A stretch of DNA of 64,000 nucleotides from Sporosarcina jiandibaonis (GCF_013184495.1 NZ_JAAOIY010000009.1:1-64000); one strand, 5' to 3'. Shown: positions 10,499 to 18,627, numbered from the stretch's first letter. The notes: generated by a model not told the origin, from the sequence alone. A program made the numbers and translations.

Positions 10499-11679
10499 CA
10501 TTGAATAAGATTATTAGAGAGGTCTTTCATCAGGTTACCAAACCTAGTGGAAGCCTCTTTTTTTATGTTTTTTGTCATGTGCGCATAAATTGAAAATGTA
10601 GTGTTAATATCCGAATGTCCAAGACGTTCCTGTATTTCCTTTATGTGAACATTAGCTTCAATGAGCAAAGAGGTGTGTGTATGTCTGAATGAGTGGGGAG
10701 TCACATTCTTTTTAATGTTTGTCCTTTTTAAGAGTCGCTGCATCCTAATGGCGAAATGTTTGATCGTTTTAGGATATCCTTCATTGGTTACAAAAATAAA
10801 GTCATTATCATTATAAAGTGGTTCGTTATCTTGTATTGTTCTTTCTTGTTCCTGTTTATGCAGATTGAGCAAATCGATTAATAGGGTATCAATAGAAATG
10901 GTACGTATAGAACTTTCTGTTTTTGGAGTAAGTAACTGATAATGTAGTTTGTTATTGGTTGGATTGTAATACGTTTTATATACCCTTAGTGTGTTGTTTA
11001 TGAAATCAATATCAGACCATTTCAGAGCAATCATTTCACCTATACGAAGACCGGTATATGCCAGCAAAGTGAACGTTAATAAATCACCCTCTAAGCCTTC
11101 GTTTTTCGCAACGGTTAGAAATTCTTCCAATTCTTCTTTTTCAAGAAATTTTTCATTTATGTCGTCACCTTTTTCAAGATCAGCAACAGTTTTTTTCTTT
11201 TTAGCTAATTTAATGTCTTTTGTAGGTATGTCCTTAATTAATTTATTTTCATGAGCATAAACAAAAACCATGTTCGCAGAAGTGTGGATACTGGAAACAT
11301 AGTTTGTACTGAATCGGTTAGATAAGTCATCTATCGTGTCCTGGTATACCTTTTTCGTTATTTTTTGAATTGGGGTTTGACCAAAAACACTAATAATGTG
11401 AGTCAACGCTATACGCCTAGCCCTTTGGCTACTTTCTTTTGCGCCTTGTGAAAGATAATGTTTTAACCAATCCTTACAAAGTGCTTCAAACGTAATAGCG
11501 GATGGTTCAATATATTCACCTTTGTGAAATTGCCTTTCGAACAATGCGGCAGCAAGTTGGGCATCTTTCTTTGTTAAAAATCCCGACTTGCTGGCCTGTT
11601 TATCCTTTCCAGTGACCGGGTCTTTTCCAGCATAGGCACGGTATGCCCATTTACTACCCCGTTTATAGATGTATGCCAT
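10498..11679 (-). CDS. Tyrosine site-specific integrase
   Basis: Phage-type tyrosine recombinase, 393 residues, expected to integrate and excise the element at the 19-bp groEL core. The N terminus (MAYIYKRGSKWAYRAYAGKD) is an AP2-like arm-binding domain, followed by a SAM-like core-binding domain (about 65-165). The catalytic domain shows TGLRIGEMIALKW (first Arg), HSFRHTHTSLL (His-x-x-Arg), LGHSDINTTFSIYAH (His and nucleophile Tyr). All key residues are present. It is adjacent to attL and transcribed toward it. The 3' end of the gene also encodes a hairpin on the other strand. Confidence 0.95.
   Translation of the reverse strand: MAYIYKRGSKWAYRAYAGKDPVTGKDKQASKSGFLTKKDAQLAAALFERQFHKGEYIEPSAITFEALCKDWLKHYLSQGAKESSQRARRIALTHIISVFGQTPIQKITKKVYQDTIDDLSNRFSTNYVSSIHTSANMVFVYAHENKLIKDIPTKDIKLAKKKKTVADLEKGDDINEKFLEKEELEEFLTVAKNEGLEGDLLTFTLLAYTGLRIGEMIALKWSDIDFINNTLRVYKTYYNPTNNKLHYQLLTPKTESSIRTISIDTLLIDLLNLHKQEQERTIQDNEPLYNDNDFIFVTNEGYPKTIKHFAIRMQRLLKRTNIKKNVTPHSFRHTHTSLLIEANVHIKEIQERLGHSDINTTFSIYAHMTKNIKKEASTRFGNLMKDLSNNLIQ
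10518..10565 (+). terminator. Plus-strand terminator inside the 3' end of the integrase gene
   Basis: On the plus strand, AGAGG-TC-TTTC-ATCA-GGTT pairs with AACC-TAGTG-GAAG-CCTCT and is followed by TTTTTTT. It lies 95 bases after the groEL stop, overlapping the integrase tail, so it can end groESL transcripts before they run antisense through the integrase. Confidence 0.6.
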
Positions 11680-11681
11680 GT

Positions 11682-12200
11682 TTAATCACCTTCTTTTTTT
11701 ATAACAAAATGTTCGATAAACGTTTTTATATCTTGCTTGTCGGAATCAGAAAGTTCGTTTTCTTTGTAAAATAAGTCGCGCTTTAAATCGAGAATGTAAT
11801 TCAAATCATGCATATTATTCTTGTAAGTGGCGTCATAACTCTGGACTTGTTTTTCAAAGATTAGGTGACGTGCCTTCAGCATTTCTAAGTCTTTCTTATC
11901 TGTTGATCGCTTCATTTCTTCAACTAGTGTATCCATTTCTTCTTGACTAGAGGTTATACGGTGTTTGAAATATTCCTCCGGGCTTAAATAACCTGCAGAG
12001 TACAACAGATAGTTGTAATCAACATTCAATCCTTTCGCTAGCTCGGATAAAAATTCATAGGATGGTTTTTTCTTTTTCCCGTTTTCAACCATCGAAATAT
12101 ACGCATCAGAGTAACCTATCTTTTCACTCAATTTTCCTAAAGTCATTTCTCTTCTTGTTCGCTGCCTTTTTATATATTCCCCGAGTTCATTCGATTTCAT
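11682..12200 (-). CDS. XRE family transcriptional repressor of the element
   Basis: A 172-residue protein with an N-terminal Cro/C1-type helix-turn-helix (MTLGKLSEKIGYSDAYISMVENGKKKKPS, about residues 20-48), then an acidic, probably coiled-coil C-terminal half that may oligomerise or sense an inducer. It is co-oriented with and two bases upstream of the integrase, and divergent from a small Cro-like gene. That is the position of the master repressor (Stl-like in PICIs, CI-like in prophages). No peptidase domain or RecA-cleavage site is visible. Confidence 0.85.
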   Translation of the reverse strand: MKSNELGEYIKRQRTRREMTLGKLSEKIGYSDAYISMVENGKKKKPSYEFLSELAKGLNVDYNYLLYSAGYLSPEEYFKHRITSSQEEMDTLVEEMKRSTDKKDLEMLKARHLIFEKQVQSYDATYKNNMHDLNYILDLKRDLFYKENELSDSDKQDIKTFIEHFVIKKEGD

Positions 12201-12275
12201 CGAGTTTCCCCCTCTTTTTATTAACTCAATTTTAACACAAAAATTAACCTCAGTAAATATTTAAGTTTAAATGTA

Positions 12276-12332
12276 TTGATTTCTTAAAACGTACGTGGTA
12301 TCTTTTAACTAGAGTTAACTAACTGCAGTTAA
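12276..12332 (+). promoter_or_regulatory. Early promoter and palindromic operator of the element
   Basis: TTGATT (12276-12281), 17-base spacer, TATCTT (12299-12304) form a likely promoter for the rightward genes. Immediately after it lie two overlapping palindromes built on TTAACT/AGTTAA: TTAACTAGAGTTAA (12305-12318) and TTAACTAACTGCAGTTAA (12315-12332). A further TTAACTC and TTAAC pair lies near 12229-12235 toward the repressor gene. The arrangement fits repressor binding sites. Confidence 0.65.
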
Positions 12333-12349
12333 AAGTGAGGAGGGAAAAA

Positions 12350-12553
12350 ATGAGCAGAATGAAAACAATTCGATTGCAAAGAGGTTTGAAGCAAAAGGAT
12401 ATCGCTATGGGTACTGGATTGAGTAAGGCATCTATATCGCTTTATGAAAACGGTAAAAGCAGACCATCTATGAATAGCGCTTTTAAAGTGGCTAGGGTTT
12501 TAGATGCTACTGTTGACGACTTATTCGGAGGGACAGGTGGTAGTCAGTGCTAG
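12350..12553 (+). CDS. Cro-like HTH regulator
   Basis: A 67-residue XRE-type DNA-binding protein: MSRMKTIRLQRGLKQKDIAM, then a helix-turn-helix with ISLYENGKSRPS and the DDLFGG ending of the small Cro/Xre class. ATG 12350 is chosen because AGGAGGG lies just upstream. It is the first gene of the rightward operon and divergent from the repressor, so it is probably the antagonist in the lysogeny switch. Confidence 0.85.
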   Translation: MSRMKTIRLQRGLKQKDIAMGTGLSKASISLYENGKSRPSMNSAFKVARVLDATVDDLFGGTGGSQC

Positions 12554-12852
12554 ATATTCAAGTCAATGAAGAAACAGTAAAGTCGATGCTTGAAAAAGCG
12601 ATTAATGCACGAGTCGAGAAATTAGCAAAACAAAAATATTTCATGACTTATAACGAACTAGCCGAATACCTAAATTTATCAAAACCAACCATCGAAGACC
12701 GTCTGATCAAAAACGGCATGAAGTATTACAAGCAAGGAAGTAAGTACCTTTTTAAGCGTGATGAAGTAGATGCATTTCTGGATAGTATGACCGCCAGTAT
12801 GACCGCGACAAATAACGATATAAAGTTTTTTACTATTTTGAAAGGGGGGTAG
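12547..12852 (+). CDS. HTH DNA-binding protein, possible excisionase
   Basis: A 101-residue protein. Residues about 35-80 (MTYNELAEYLNLSKPTIEDR to LFKRDEVDAFLDS) form the MerR/excisionase-type helix-turn-helix seen in phage Xis and island replication regulators. The GTG start at 12547 overlaps the end of the Cro-like gene, so the two are translationally coupled. Position fits an excisionase or regulator; no experimental role can be read from sequence. Confidence 0.7.
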   Translation: MLDIQVNEETVKSMLEKAINARVEKLAKQKYFMTYNELAEYLNLSKPTIEDRLIKNGMKYYKQGSKYLFKRDEVDAFLDSMTASMTATNNDIKFFTILKGG

Positions 12853-12858
12853 AAAATT

Positions 12859-12945
12859 ATGACTAAACAAACAATTGATTTAGGGCTGTTAATTAAAAAG
12901 TTGACTGTATTGGTCGAGGAAAAGAAAGCGAGAGAGAAAAAATAA
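12859..12945 (+). CDS. Small hypothetical protein
   Basis: A 28-residue frame, starting MTKQTIDLGLLIKKLTVLVE and ending in a lysine/arginine-rich tail. It has a good ribosome binding site (AAGGGGGGT) seven bases before ATG 12859 and sits tightly between two island genes with its own downstream Shine-Dalgarno (GAGGAGG) for the next gene. Function unknown. Confidence 0.5.
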   Translation: MTKQTIDLGLLIKKLTVLVEEKKAREKK

Positions 12946-12962
12946 ATGAGGAGGAAGAAAAA

Positions 12963-13340
12963 ATGACAATTACAAACGAAAGAACGGAAGACATTAAACA
13001 TTTAACGCAGGAATTAGAAAGTGAGGTTGGTTCATTAAATTTGCAGGTAATCACAATGGGAGACATCCAAACAACGTTAGGACATTTGCGCGTGGATATG
13101 GATAACGTGAAAAACTTGAGACTACAGTTTGATGAATTTCACCGGACAGTCAGAATGTTAGACGATTTAATGAGGTACAACATGATTGATCTAATGGAAG
13201 ACTTGAAAAATATTCAATATTTAAAAGAGGGATTGTTCGATGCTGCAGTAAGAGAAGGAAAAGTTGATGACGAAACAGAATGCAGACCGATTGAACAACA
13301 AAAAAAAGCCTCGACCGGCAAGTCGAAAGGCAAATTATAA
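12963..13340 (+). CDS. Hypothetical coiled-coil protein
   Basis: A 125-residue, mostly helical and charged protein with a lysine-rich C terminus. Long stretches with heptad-like hydrophobic spacing (residues about 10-85) suggest a coiled coil. ATG 12963 follows GAGGAGG. I do not recognise a family. It lies in the early operon between the excisionase-like gene and the primase, where small replication accessory proteins are common. Confidence 0.7.
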   Translation: MTITNERTEDIKHLTQELESEVGSLNLQVITMGDIQTTLGHLRVDMDNVKNLRLQFDEFHRTVRMLDDLMRYNMIDLMEDLKNIQYLKEGLFDAAVREGKVDDETECRPIEQQKKASTGKSKGKL

Positions 13341-13515
13341 AACATTCTACTTTCAATTATACGCTAGTTTCTATGATTTATTCAAGAAAAAAGAAAAAAC
13401 GTTGTTTTCCGACGACGTGAGGGAGAAGGAAGGTCGCAAGTGAGTGACCAAAAGAGAAAAGGCTACCACTTGTGACTGCAATCGAACCGAAATTAATCGG
13501 AAGGAGGATTGAGTT

Positions 13516-14400
13516 ATGACTAAACCTTTAGAAGTACCAAATCATATAGAAGAACCTAAAAATGAGCCATCACAAAAGCATAAAGCCGCTTCATATTATG
13601 CACATCATTACAAATGGTCAGTATTCCCCGTTCATAGTATACGGGATGGTGAATGCACATGCGGCAAAAATAACTGTAGTCAAGCGGGCAAACACCCCAG
13701 GACAATGCACGGTCTGAGAGATGCAACTGTAAACCAGAGCCTAATCAATCATTGGTGGTCAGAATGGCGCGATGCAAATATTGGCATAGCTACAGGTCGC
13801 ACATCGGGTTTCATTGTGATTGATATAGATGATGGTGGAGAGGAATCACTTGAACAACTAGCAGAACAATACGGGCCACTTCCTAATACGGTTGAGTCTA
13901 TTACTGGAAGTGGTGGGCGACATATATTGCTAGGATTCTCTGAAGGTTTTAAAGGGACTATAAGCAATAAACAGGCTTGGTTGCCCGGAGTCGACATTAG
14001 GGGAGATGGCGGTTACATCGTAGCTCCACCATCCTTACACAATAGCGGTAAACATTACGAATGGGAACTATCAAGTAGACCGGACGAAGTACAGATTCAG
14101 ACCATGCCTGAATGGTTACTCAATTCATTAGTACAGCCAGAGGGCAATAAAGTCGAGAAAAAGCCCAACAGTCATTGGATTCAAATAATGGCGGGGTTGA
14201 GCGAAGGTCAAGGGAGGAATCCAGCGGCAGCATCATTAGCCGGCCATTTGTTCAGGCGCTACATAGACCCTTATCTAGTATTGGAAATTATGGAGATGTG
14301 GGATCAGCGTAACAATCCACCATTAGGTGATGAACTTTATAAAGTGATAAACAGTATTTTTGAAAAAGAGATTAAGAGAAGAAATAGAGGTGGAGCATAA
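13516..14400 (+). CDS. Bifunctional primase/polymerase (prim-pol) domain protein
   Basis: A 294-residue archaeo-eukaryotic-type prim-pol as found in islands and plasmids. The N-terminal half has a Cys-rich insertion (CTCGKNNC), HPRTMHGLRDAT, the catalytic metal motif FIVIDIDDG (near residue 96), and the SGGRHILLGF segment. Residues about 200-294 look like a primase C-terminal helical domain (LSEGQGRNPAAASLAGHLFR). ATG 13516 follows AAGGAGG. It directly precedes the VapE helicase, so the two should start replication of the excised element. Confidence 0.88.
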   Translation: MTKPLEVPNHIEEPKNEPSQKHKAASYYAHHYKWSVFPVHSIRDGECTCGKNNCSQAGKHPRTMHGLRDATVNQSLINHWWSEWRDANIGIATGRTSGFIVIDIDDGGEESLEQLAEQYGPLPNTVESITGSGGRHILLGFSEGFKGTISNKQAWLPGVDIRGDGGYIVAPPSLHNSGKHYEWELSSRPDEVQIQTMPEWLLNSLVQPEGNKVEKKPNSHWIQIMAGLSEGQGRNPAAASLAGHLFRRYIDPYLVLEIMEMWDQRNNPPLGDELYKVINSIFEKEIKRRNRGGA

Positions 14401-14401
14401 A

Positions 14402-15718
14402 ATGGCTCGTGAGCATGTTTTAGCTTCATTCGAAGAACATCGAGTTAAAAAGAAGGAATCCGGAACAGAAGCTAATTTTGTCAAAAATAAGGACGGTGGG
14501 ATTAAAAAAACGCTATCCAATCTAAGGGAAATGCTAATTTTTGAACCTAAAATAGAAGGTCTCGGCTTTGATGAATTCGCACAGGAAATTACAGTGAATA
14601 AAAGCGCTATTACAGATGAATTTATAGCAGATTTAAGGCTCGCCATTGATAAAAAGTACCATATAACATTTACCAAAGAGGATATTTTACAAATGGTGAG
14701 TTCCATTGCTAGAGAAAAAAACTCTTATCATCCTATTAAACAAATTATTGAGGATAAAGATTGGGACAAGCAACCTAGAGCAGAATTGATATTTACAGAC
14801 TACCTAGGAGCAGAAAATAATCCATATACCCGTGCAGTTGCGAGAAAGTGGCTTGCCGGCGCGGTGGCTCGGATATATGAACCAGGCGTGAAAATGGAAA
14901 TGGTTCCGGTATTACAAGGTAAGCAAGGAGTAGGAAAGAGTACGATAGCCAGTAAGCTGGGCGGTGAGTTTTTTGTGGACAGTCTTGCTTCCCTCGGGAA
15001 AACAAAAGACGATTACCAGCTACTAATCGGATCGTGGATCATTGAGTTAGGAGAACTTGCCAGTTTCAACAGCACTGAAACGGAAAAAGTAAAATCGTTC
15101 ATCAGCGCTAAGTTCGACAAGATTCGCTTACCTTATAGCGTTATTCCACAGAAATATCACCGTACTTGTGTATTCATTGGAACAACAAACAATGGCGAGT
15201 TCTTGAACGACTTGACGGGTAACAGACGATTCTTCCCTATCCCACTAGAGAAAAAGGCGAAGAAAGATGTTTTCGCGCTGGATAATGAAACAATTCAACA
15301 AATATGGGCAGAAGCCTTTGTCCTATATAGAAACGGTGAAAAGTTATTCCTTGATGATGAGGAAGATGAAGCAATCGCAGAACAATATCGCAACCAGGCA
15401 ACAGAAGAAAGTCTATTCTTCATAAACATTGAGGATTACTTGGAAATGAAAGTTCCTGAACATTGGGATTCAATGAATATGGAAGATCAAAAATTCAAGT
15501 TCGGCAGATACCAGCACGGACAACCAGCGCCGGGCACTTACCTTCTTCGCAAGACAACAGCAAAAGAAGTCGCTTATATGCTCGGACTGGATGGAAAAGA
15601 CAGAAACGCCAATTCGCAGATGAAGAAGATTAAATTGTATATGGATAATCATGGAGGTTGGGAAAGCAAGCCTGTTTACATTAAAGGAAAAACACAAAGA
15701 GGATATATGAGAAAGTGA
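14402..15718 (+). CDS. VapE-type virulence-associated E family helicase (Rep-like)
   Basis: A superfamily 3-like P-loop ATPase of 438 residues. Walker A is GKQGVGKST (near residue 174), a Walker B-like segment is SWIIELGEL, and the sensor region reads GTTNNGEFLNDLTGNRRFFPI, the VapE signature. ATG 14402 is chosen because GGTGG lies eight bases upstream and the start directly follows the primase stop. In PICIs the equivalent protein binds iterons downstream of its own gene; such iterons are present here (15726-15954). Confidence 0.88.
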   Translation: MAREHVLASFEEHRVKKKESGTEANFVKNKDGGIKKTLSNLREMLIFEPKIEGLGFDEFAQEITVNKSAITDEFIADLRLAIDKKYHITFTKEDILQMVSSIAREKNSYHPIKQIIEDKDWDKQPRAELIFTDYLGAENNPYTRAVARKWLAGAVARIYEPGVKMEMVPVLQGKQGVGKSTIASKLGGEFFVDSLASLGKTKDDYQLLIGSWIIELGELASFNSTETEKVKSFISAKFDKIRLPYSVIPQKYHRTCVFIGTTNNGEFLNDLTGNRRFFPIPLEKKAKKDVFALDNETIQQIWAEAFVLYRNGEKLFLDDEEDEAIAEQYRNQATEESLFFINIEDYLEMKVPEHWDSMNMEDQKFKFGRYQHGQPAPGTYLLRKTTAKEVAYMLGLDGKDRNANSQMKKIKLYMDNHGGWESKPVYIKGKTQRGYMRK

Positions 15719-15725
15719 AGCAGAA

Positions 15726-15954
15726 ATGTAATATGTAATGGAATATGTAATCGACCTAAACCTTAGAGTTGTAAGGGGTTGTGGCACATATCTTACATAT
15801 TACATCATTCCTAAAAGTTTAGAATGTAGCAAATGTACGCACTATACGTGGGGTGTCTCTATATATTTCAGAAAATATGTAATAAGTAATAGGAAGTCTG
15901 TAAGTCAATCGGGTCAAGGGTTCGAGTGATTACATTCGTTATTACATATTACAT
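15726..15954. other. Iteron-like replication origin candidate
   Basis: Eight exact copies of the heptamer ATGTAAT or its complement ATTACAT fall in 229 bp with no gene. Plus orientation: 15726, 15733, 15745 and 15877. Minus orientation: 15799, 15929, 15941 and 15948. One-mismatch copies lie at 15792 and 15884. The sites form a left and a right cluster with mainly opposite orientation around an AT-rich centre, immediately after the helicase gene. This mirrors the origin layout described for SaPI-type islands. Confidence 0.72.
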
Positions 15955-16004
15955 TTGTAAGAAGGGGAGAAAATGTTAACCAAAACTAGGAAGGTGACAT
16001 TTTC

Positions 16005-16286
16005 ATGAATACACAAACAGAAAACATCGTAATGGTCGAACTGCATCCAAGCAAAACATCTAAGCATATTCAATTAGTCGTGAAGAAGTGTCCGTTTTGC
16101 AAGAATCGCCATAATCATGGCATCGGGGAAGGGTGGCGAGTGACGGACTGCTTTAATAAGAAAACAGGAAAACGGCTTTCAACTCGACAATACTATTTAC
16201 AAATAGATTGGAAAGTGCCGAAACATGCCAAATTGAAAAGTCGTTATTATGAGTTGCTTAATGTGGGCGGTGATTCTAATGGTTGA
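16005..16286 (+). CDS. Hypothetical zinc-knuckle protein
   Basis: A 93-residue basic protein with a CPFC motif (VKKCPFCKNRHNHGIGEGWR, residues about 27-46) and a further Cys, suggesting one metal site or a small nucleic-acid-binding fold. ATG 16005 has AGGTGAC upstream. It follows the putative origin and overlaps the next gene. No family recognised. Confidence 0.65.
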   Translation: MNTQTENIVMVELHPSKTSKHIQLVVKKCPFCKNRHNHGIGEGWRVTDCFNKKTGKRLSTRQYYLQIDWKVPKHAKLKSRYYELLNVGGDSNG

Positions 16287-16656
16287 TGTGAGGGAAGCAT
16301 TAATGCCAGCTGATTTAATGGAACTAGCAATTAAAGCAAAATCAGTCGTTAATAAAATTGATAAAGTAGATCCTCACTTCAAAGCAAAAGTAGCACGTTT
16401 CAAATTGATACTGGAATCAAAAGAAGAAATCATCCGAACAATGGCTATCCAGTACAAAGAATTAGGCTTCTTGATAGACGGATTGGAACGAATGGAAAGC
16501 GGTTTGACTGTGGAGGAAAAGAAATACTTTGATTTTATGAACATTGATGAATTGAAAGCTGAACAGGCCGAACGTTTGGAAGCTATGCAAATTTTATTAA
16601 CTGTACCCATCCCAGGGCTAGAAGGTATTCCTTTAATAAATTATAAGCCTGAATAA
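16279..16656 (+). CDS. Hypothetical helical protein
   Basis: A 125-residue helical protein; residues about 15-110 are rich in Lys and Glu with coiled-coil-like spacing. ATG 16279 overlaps the end of the previous gene by eight bases, so coupling is likely. An upstream in-frame start lies inside that gene and has no ribosome binding site. Unknown function. Confidence 0.65.
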   Translation: MVDVREALMPADLMELAIKAKSVVNKIDKVDPHFKAKVARFKLILESKEEIIRTMAIQYKELGFLIDGLERMESGLTVEEKKYFDFMNIDELKAEQAERLEAMQILLTVPIPGLEGIPLINYKPE

Positions 16657-16695
16657 CCTGGATATGAATCTTATCCCCATTGTGGAGGTGGTGGT

Positions 16696-17328
16696 GTGGA
16701 ACAACTTGAAGAGTTCATTCCTGAAGCCGAAGAAAACAGACGAATCACTATGTACGAATTAGCAAAAAACGCCCAAGCAAAGAATGAAGCGAATCAAATG
16801 AAGAAAGACCGTGCCAGTTACTTTGAAAGTCTGTATGAAGATATACGATATTATTCAGTTCGAATAGACCCATTTAGAGAAGGCAGCGGCAATCCAGCAG
16901 TAGATTATCAAGCCATGGAAATCATTGATGCCAAGATAGCTTATGACAAACGAATTATGAAGTTAAATGAACGTTATGCCCGGTGGCGCGGATTCCTACA
17001 CAAATTCAACAAGCAAGAATCTGACTTATTAAGACGTTATTTTGAAAATGGGGACCCGATTTCCTATGAAACCATTAGACGGTTACTTTTCAAGGCAGGT
17101 CGCATACTGGAATCCTCCGAAGAAGCTAGAGGAAAGGCTATGGACCAAGAAACAATGGAAGAGTACAGAGAGTATCAGAAACAGTTTCCAGAACGATTCA
17201 AGATATTTTCAACACAATTGCCATTACAGAATGACGAAAGTAAACAACAATATTTAATAAATGGCCAGTTCGTTTATATGTCGCCCGAAGAATATGAGGA
17301 TCACTTAGAACAATCAGTGAGTGTCTAA
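16696..17328 (+). CDS. Hypothetical protein, possible late regulator
   Basis: A 210-residue acidic protein with GTG start at 16696 after GGAGGTGGTG. The middle (FNKQESDLLRRYFENGDPIS and the following YETIRRLLFKAGRIL) resembles the spacing of ArpU/RinA-like late transcription regulators that sit just before terS in phages. The match is by feel and position only. It could equally be an unrelated island protein. Confidence 0.5.
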   Translation: MEQLEEFIPEAEENRRITMYELAKNAQAKNEANQMKKDRASYFESLYEDIRYYSVRIDPFREGSGNPAVDYQAMEIIDAKIAYDKRIMKLNERYARWRGFLHKFNKQESDLLRRYFENGDPISYETIRRLLFKAGRILESSEEARGKAMDQETMEEYREYQKQFPERFKIFSTQLPLQNDESKQQYLINGQFVYMSPEEYEDHLEQSVSV

Positions 17329-17349
17329 ATATTGAAGGGGGAAAACGAT

Positions 17350-17499
17350 ATGTCAATTAAATATAGATGCCGAAAGAGTTCAATAGATAAGCGAGTAGAA
17401 TCAGAGAAAAACAGATTGAAGAGACTGGAACGACAATTGAAAAAGGAATATAGCATGAAGAAGAAACGGGCAACTTCCCAAACAATACATAAACACTAA
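17350..17499 (+). CDS. Small basic hypothetical protein
   Basis: A 49-residue, strongly Lys/Arg-rich frame (MSIKYRCRKSSIDKRVESEK at its start). GGGGG lies nine bases before ATG 17350. It forms an uninterrupted series with the next small gene. Unknown function; a nucleic-acid-binding role is only a guess from charge. Confidence 0.5.
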   Translation: MSIKYRCRKSSIDKRVESEKNRLKRLERQLKKEYSMKKKRATSQTIHKH

Positions 17500-17512
17500 G
17501 GGGTGAAAACAA

Positions 17513-17638
17513 GTGGCTACTGCAAAAGCAAATGAAGTGAGGAGAGATGAGATTGAACAAGAAATACAGCGTGTTCTTCAAGTAGGTAAGAAGCATCGAG
17601 CATACAGCAGACGTAAAAGAAATTCAAGAAAAAAATAA
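17513..17638 (+). CDS. Small basic hypothetical protein
   Basis: A 41-residue frame with GTG start after AGGGGTGAAA. The C terminus is Arg/Lys/Ser-rich. It is spaced 13 bases from the gene before it and has a good ribosome binding site for the gene after it. Unknown. Confidence 0.45.
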   Translation: MATAKANEVRRDEIEQEIQRVLQVGKKHRAYSRRKRNSRKK

Positions 17639-17658
17639 AACTTTGGAGGAATTAACTT

Positions 17659-18261
17659 ATGAAAGCAGTTAAACGAATTGACCAGGTAAATGAAAAGAAT
17701 CGCACTAATGCAATGCAACAACATCAGGAGTTATTACAGGAAGGTGTCGGGATGGTGAAAGTGAATGGCAGCCACAAGAGAGAAATGAAGGTTAAGTTAT
17801 CGGCTGATGACTTAAGAGGTATCAGTCAGTATAAGTCACGCGCAGCCAATACGGGTAACTATAACATCAAAACATCCGAAGCGATTCATGAAATGATTCA
17901 ACGGCGTGGCCAGTTAGAAGAGTTGGTTATAAGTGAATCGGGAATCCTTTCACCTAATATCATTCGTGTGGATCTAGCGGTGTACGAAGAACTAAAGGGT
18001 GAAGCGAACCGGTATGGCGTAACCTTGAACGATTACATGCGGGCAATCTTCTATGGCTTAGGACAAGCCGCTAAAGGTGAGAAGAGTAACCAAATAAAGA
18101 AACAACTTGATGCAACTCAAGCGAATCGATTCGTTCATGTTCCTCTTTATCTATCACGAGAAACTAGAGAAAAGTTATATAAAAAGCACGGACAAATGAC
18201 TGACGATAAATTGAAGGTGCTTGTAAATGAGTTGGCTCTAAAACACCTGGACAGTTTGTGA
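17659..18261 (+). CDS. Putative ribbon-helix-helix DNA-binding protein
   Basis: A 200-residue protein that seems to contain repeated ribbon-helix-helix-like segments: REMKVKLSADDLRGISQYKS (about 40-60), IIRVDLAVYEELKGEANRYG followed by TLNDYMRAIFYGLG (about 100-135), and VHVPLYLSRETREKLYKKHG (about 155-175). Each reads as a short strand then two helices. ATG 17659 follows TGGAGG. It is directly followed by phased AGTACGGT repeats and a large hairpin (18273-18343), a plausible binding site. No family recognised. Confidence 0.55.
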   Translation: MKAVKRIDQVNEKNRTNAMQQHQELLQEGVGMVKVNGSHKREMKVKLSADDLRGISQYKSRAANTGNYNIKTSEAIHEMIQRRGQLEELVISESGILSPNIIRVDLAVYEELKGEANRYGVTLNDYMRAIFYGLGQAAKGEKSNQIKKQLDATQANRFVHVPLYLSRETREKLYKKHGQMTDDKLKVLVNELALKHLDSL

Positions 18262-18272
18262 GCGTATTTTCT

Positions 18273-18343
18273 AGTACGGTTGTCAGTACGGTTTGAGTAC
18301 GGTAGCAAGATGGTGGGCGGTACAGTCGCCCTTCCATCGCTAC
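18273..18343. repeat. Three phased AGTACGGT repeats running into a long hairpin
   Basis: AGTACGGT occurs at 18273-18280, 18285-18292 and 18296-18303, at 12- and 11-base steps, about one helical turn. The third copy overlaps a near-perfect hairpin: GTAGC-aa-GATGG-t-GGGCG (18302-18319) against CGCCC-tt-CCATC-GCTAC (18327-18343), 15 pairs with a seven-base loop. There is no T-run, so it does not look like a terminator. Possible roles are a protein-binding site, a packaging or nick site, or a second origin. Confidence 0.6.
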
Positions 18344-18627
18344 ATTCAAACAAAGATTTAATTAATTAATTTAAAGCAAATCAATTCGATAAATCATTTC
18401 AATGTGAATGAGAACTGTTAAGCAAGGGGAAGAAACAGATCTATTGAACGGTAGACCTGGGCGTGTCGGTGATTGATATTGGAGAAAGAATTCTTTGGAA
18501 ATCTGAAACAAGTTTTTAAAATTGTGCATCCCCCCTCACCATTGTCGAATTGTTTGACACAACGGGAGCGAAGAGGGGAGGGTCTTCCGCTAAACTGAAC
18601 ATTTTTGAAAAGGGGGTGTTAATTTTT
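18344..18627. other. Non-coding stretch before terS
   Basis: About 280 bases without a supported gene. It includes TTAATTAATTAATTT near 18358-18372 and C-rich and G-rich patches near 18530-18580. A ribosome binding site (AAGGGGGTG) at its end serves terS. Nothing else recognised. Confidence 0.5.

Noticed and set aside
15738..15929. A 63-codon plus-strand frame within the iteron region
   Set aside because: It lacks a ribosome binding site, its composition follows the ATGTAAT repeats, and the region is better explained as a non-coding origin.
18273..18303. The AGTACGGT repeats as a CRISPR array
   Set aside because: The repeats are only eight bases long with 3-4 base gaps; no spacer-sized units and no cas genes exist in the window.
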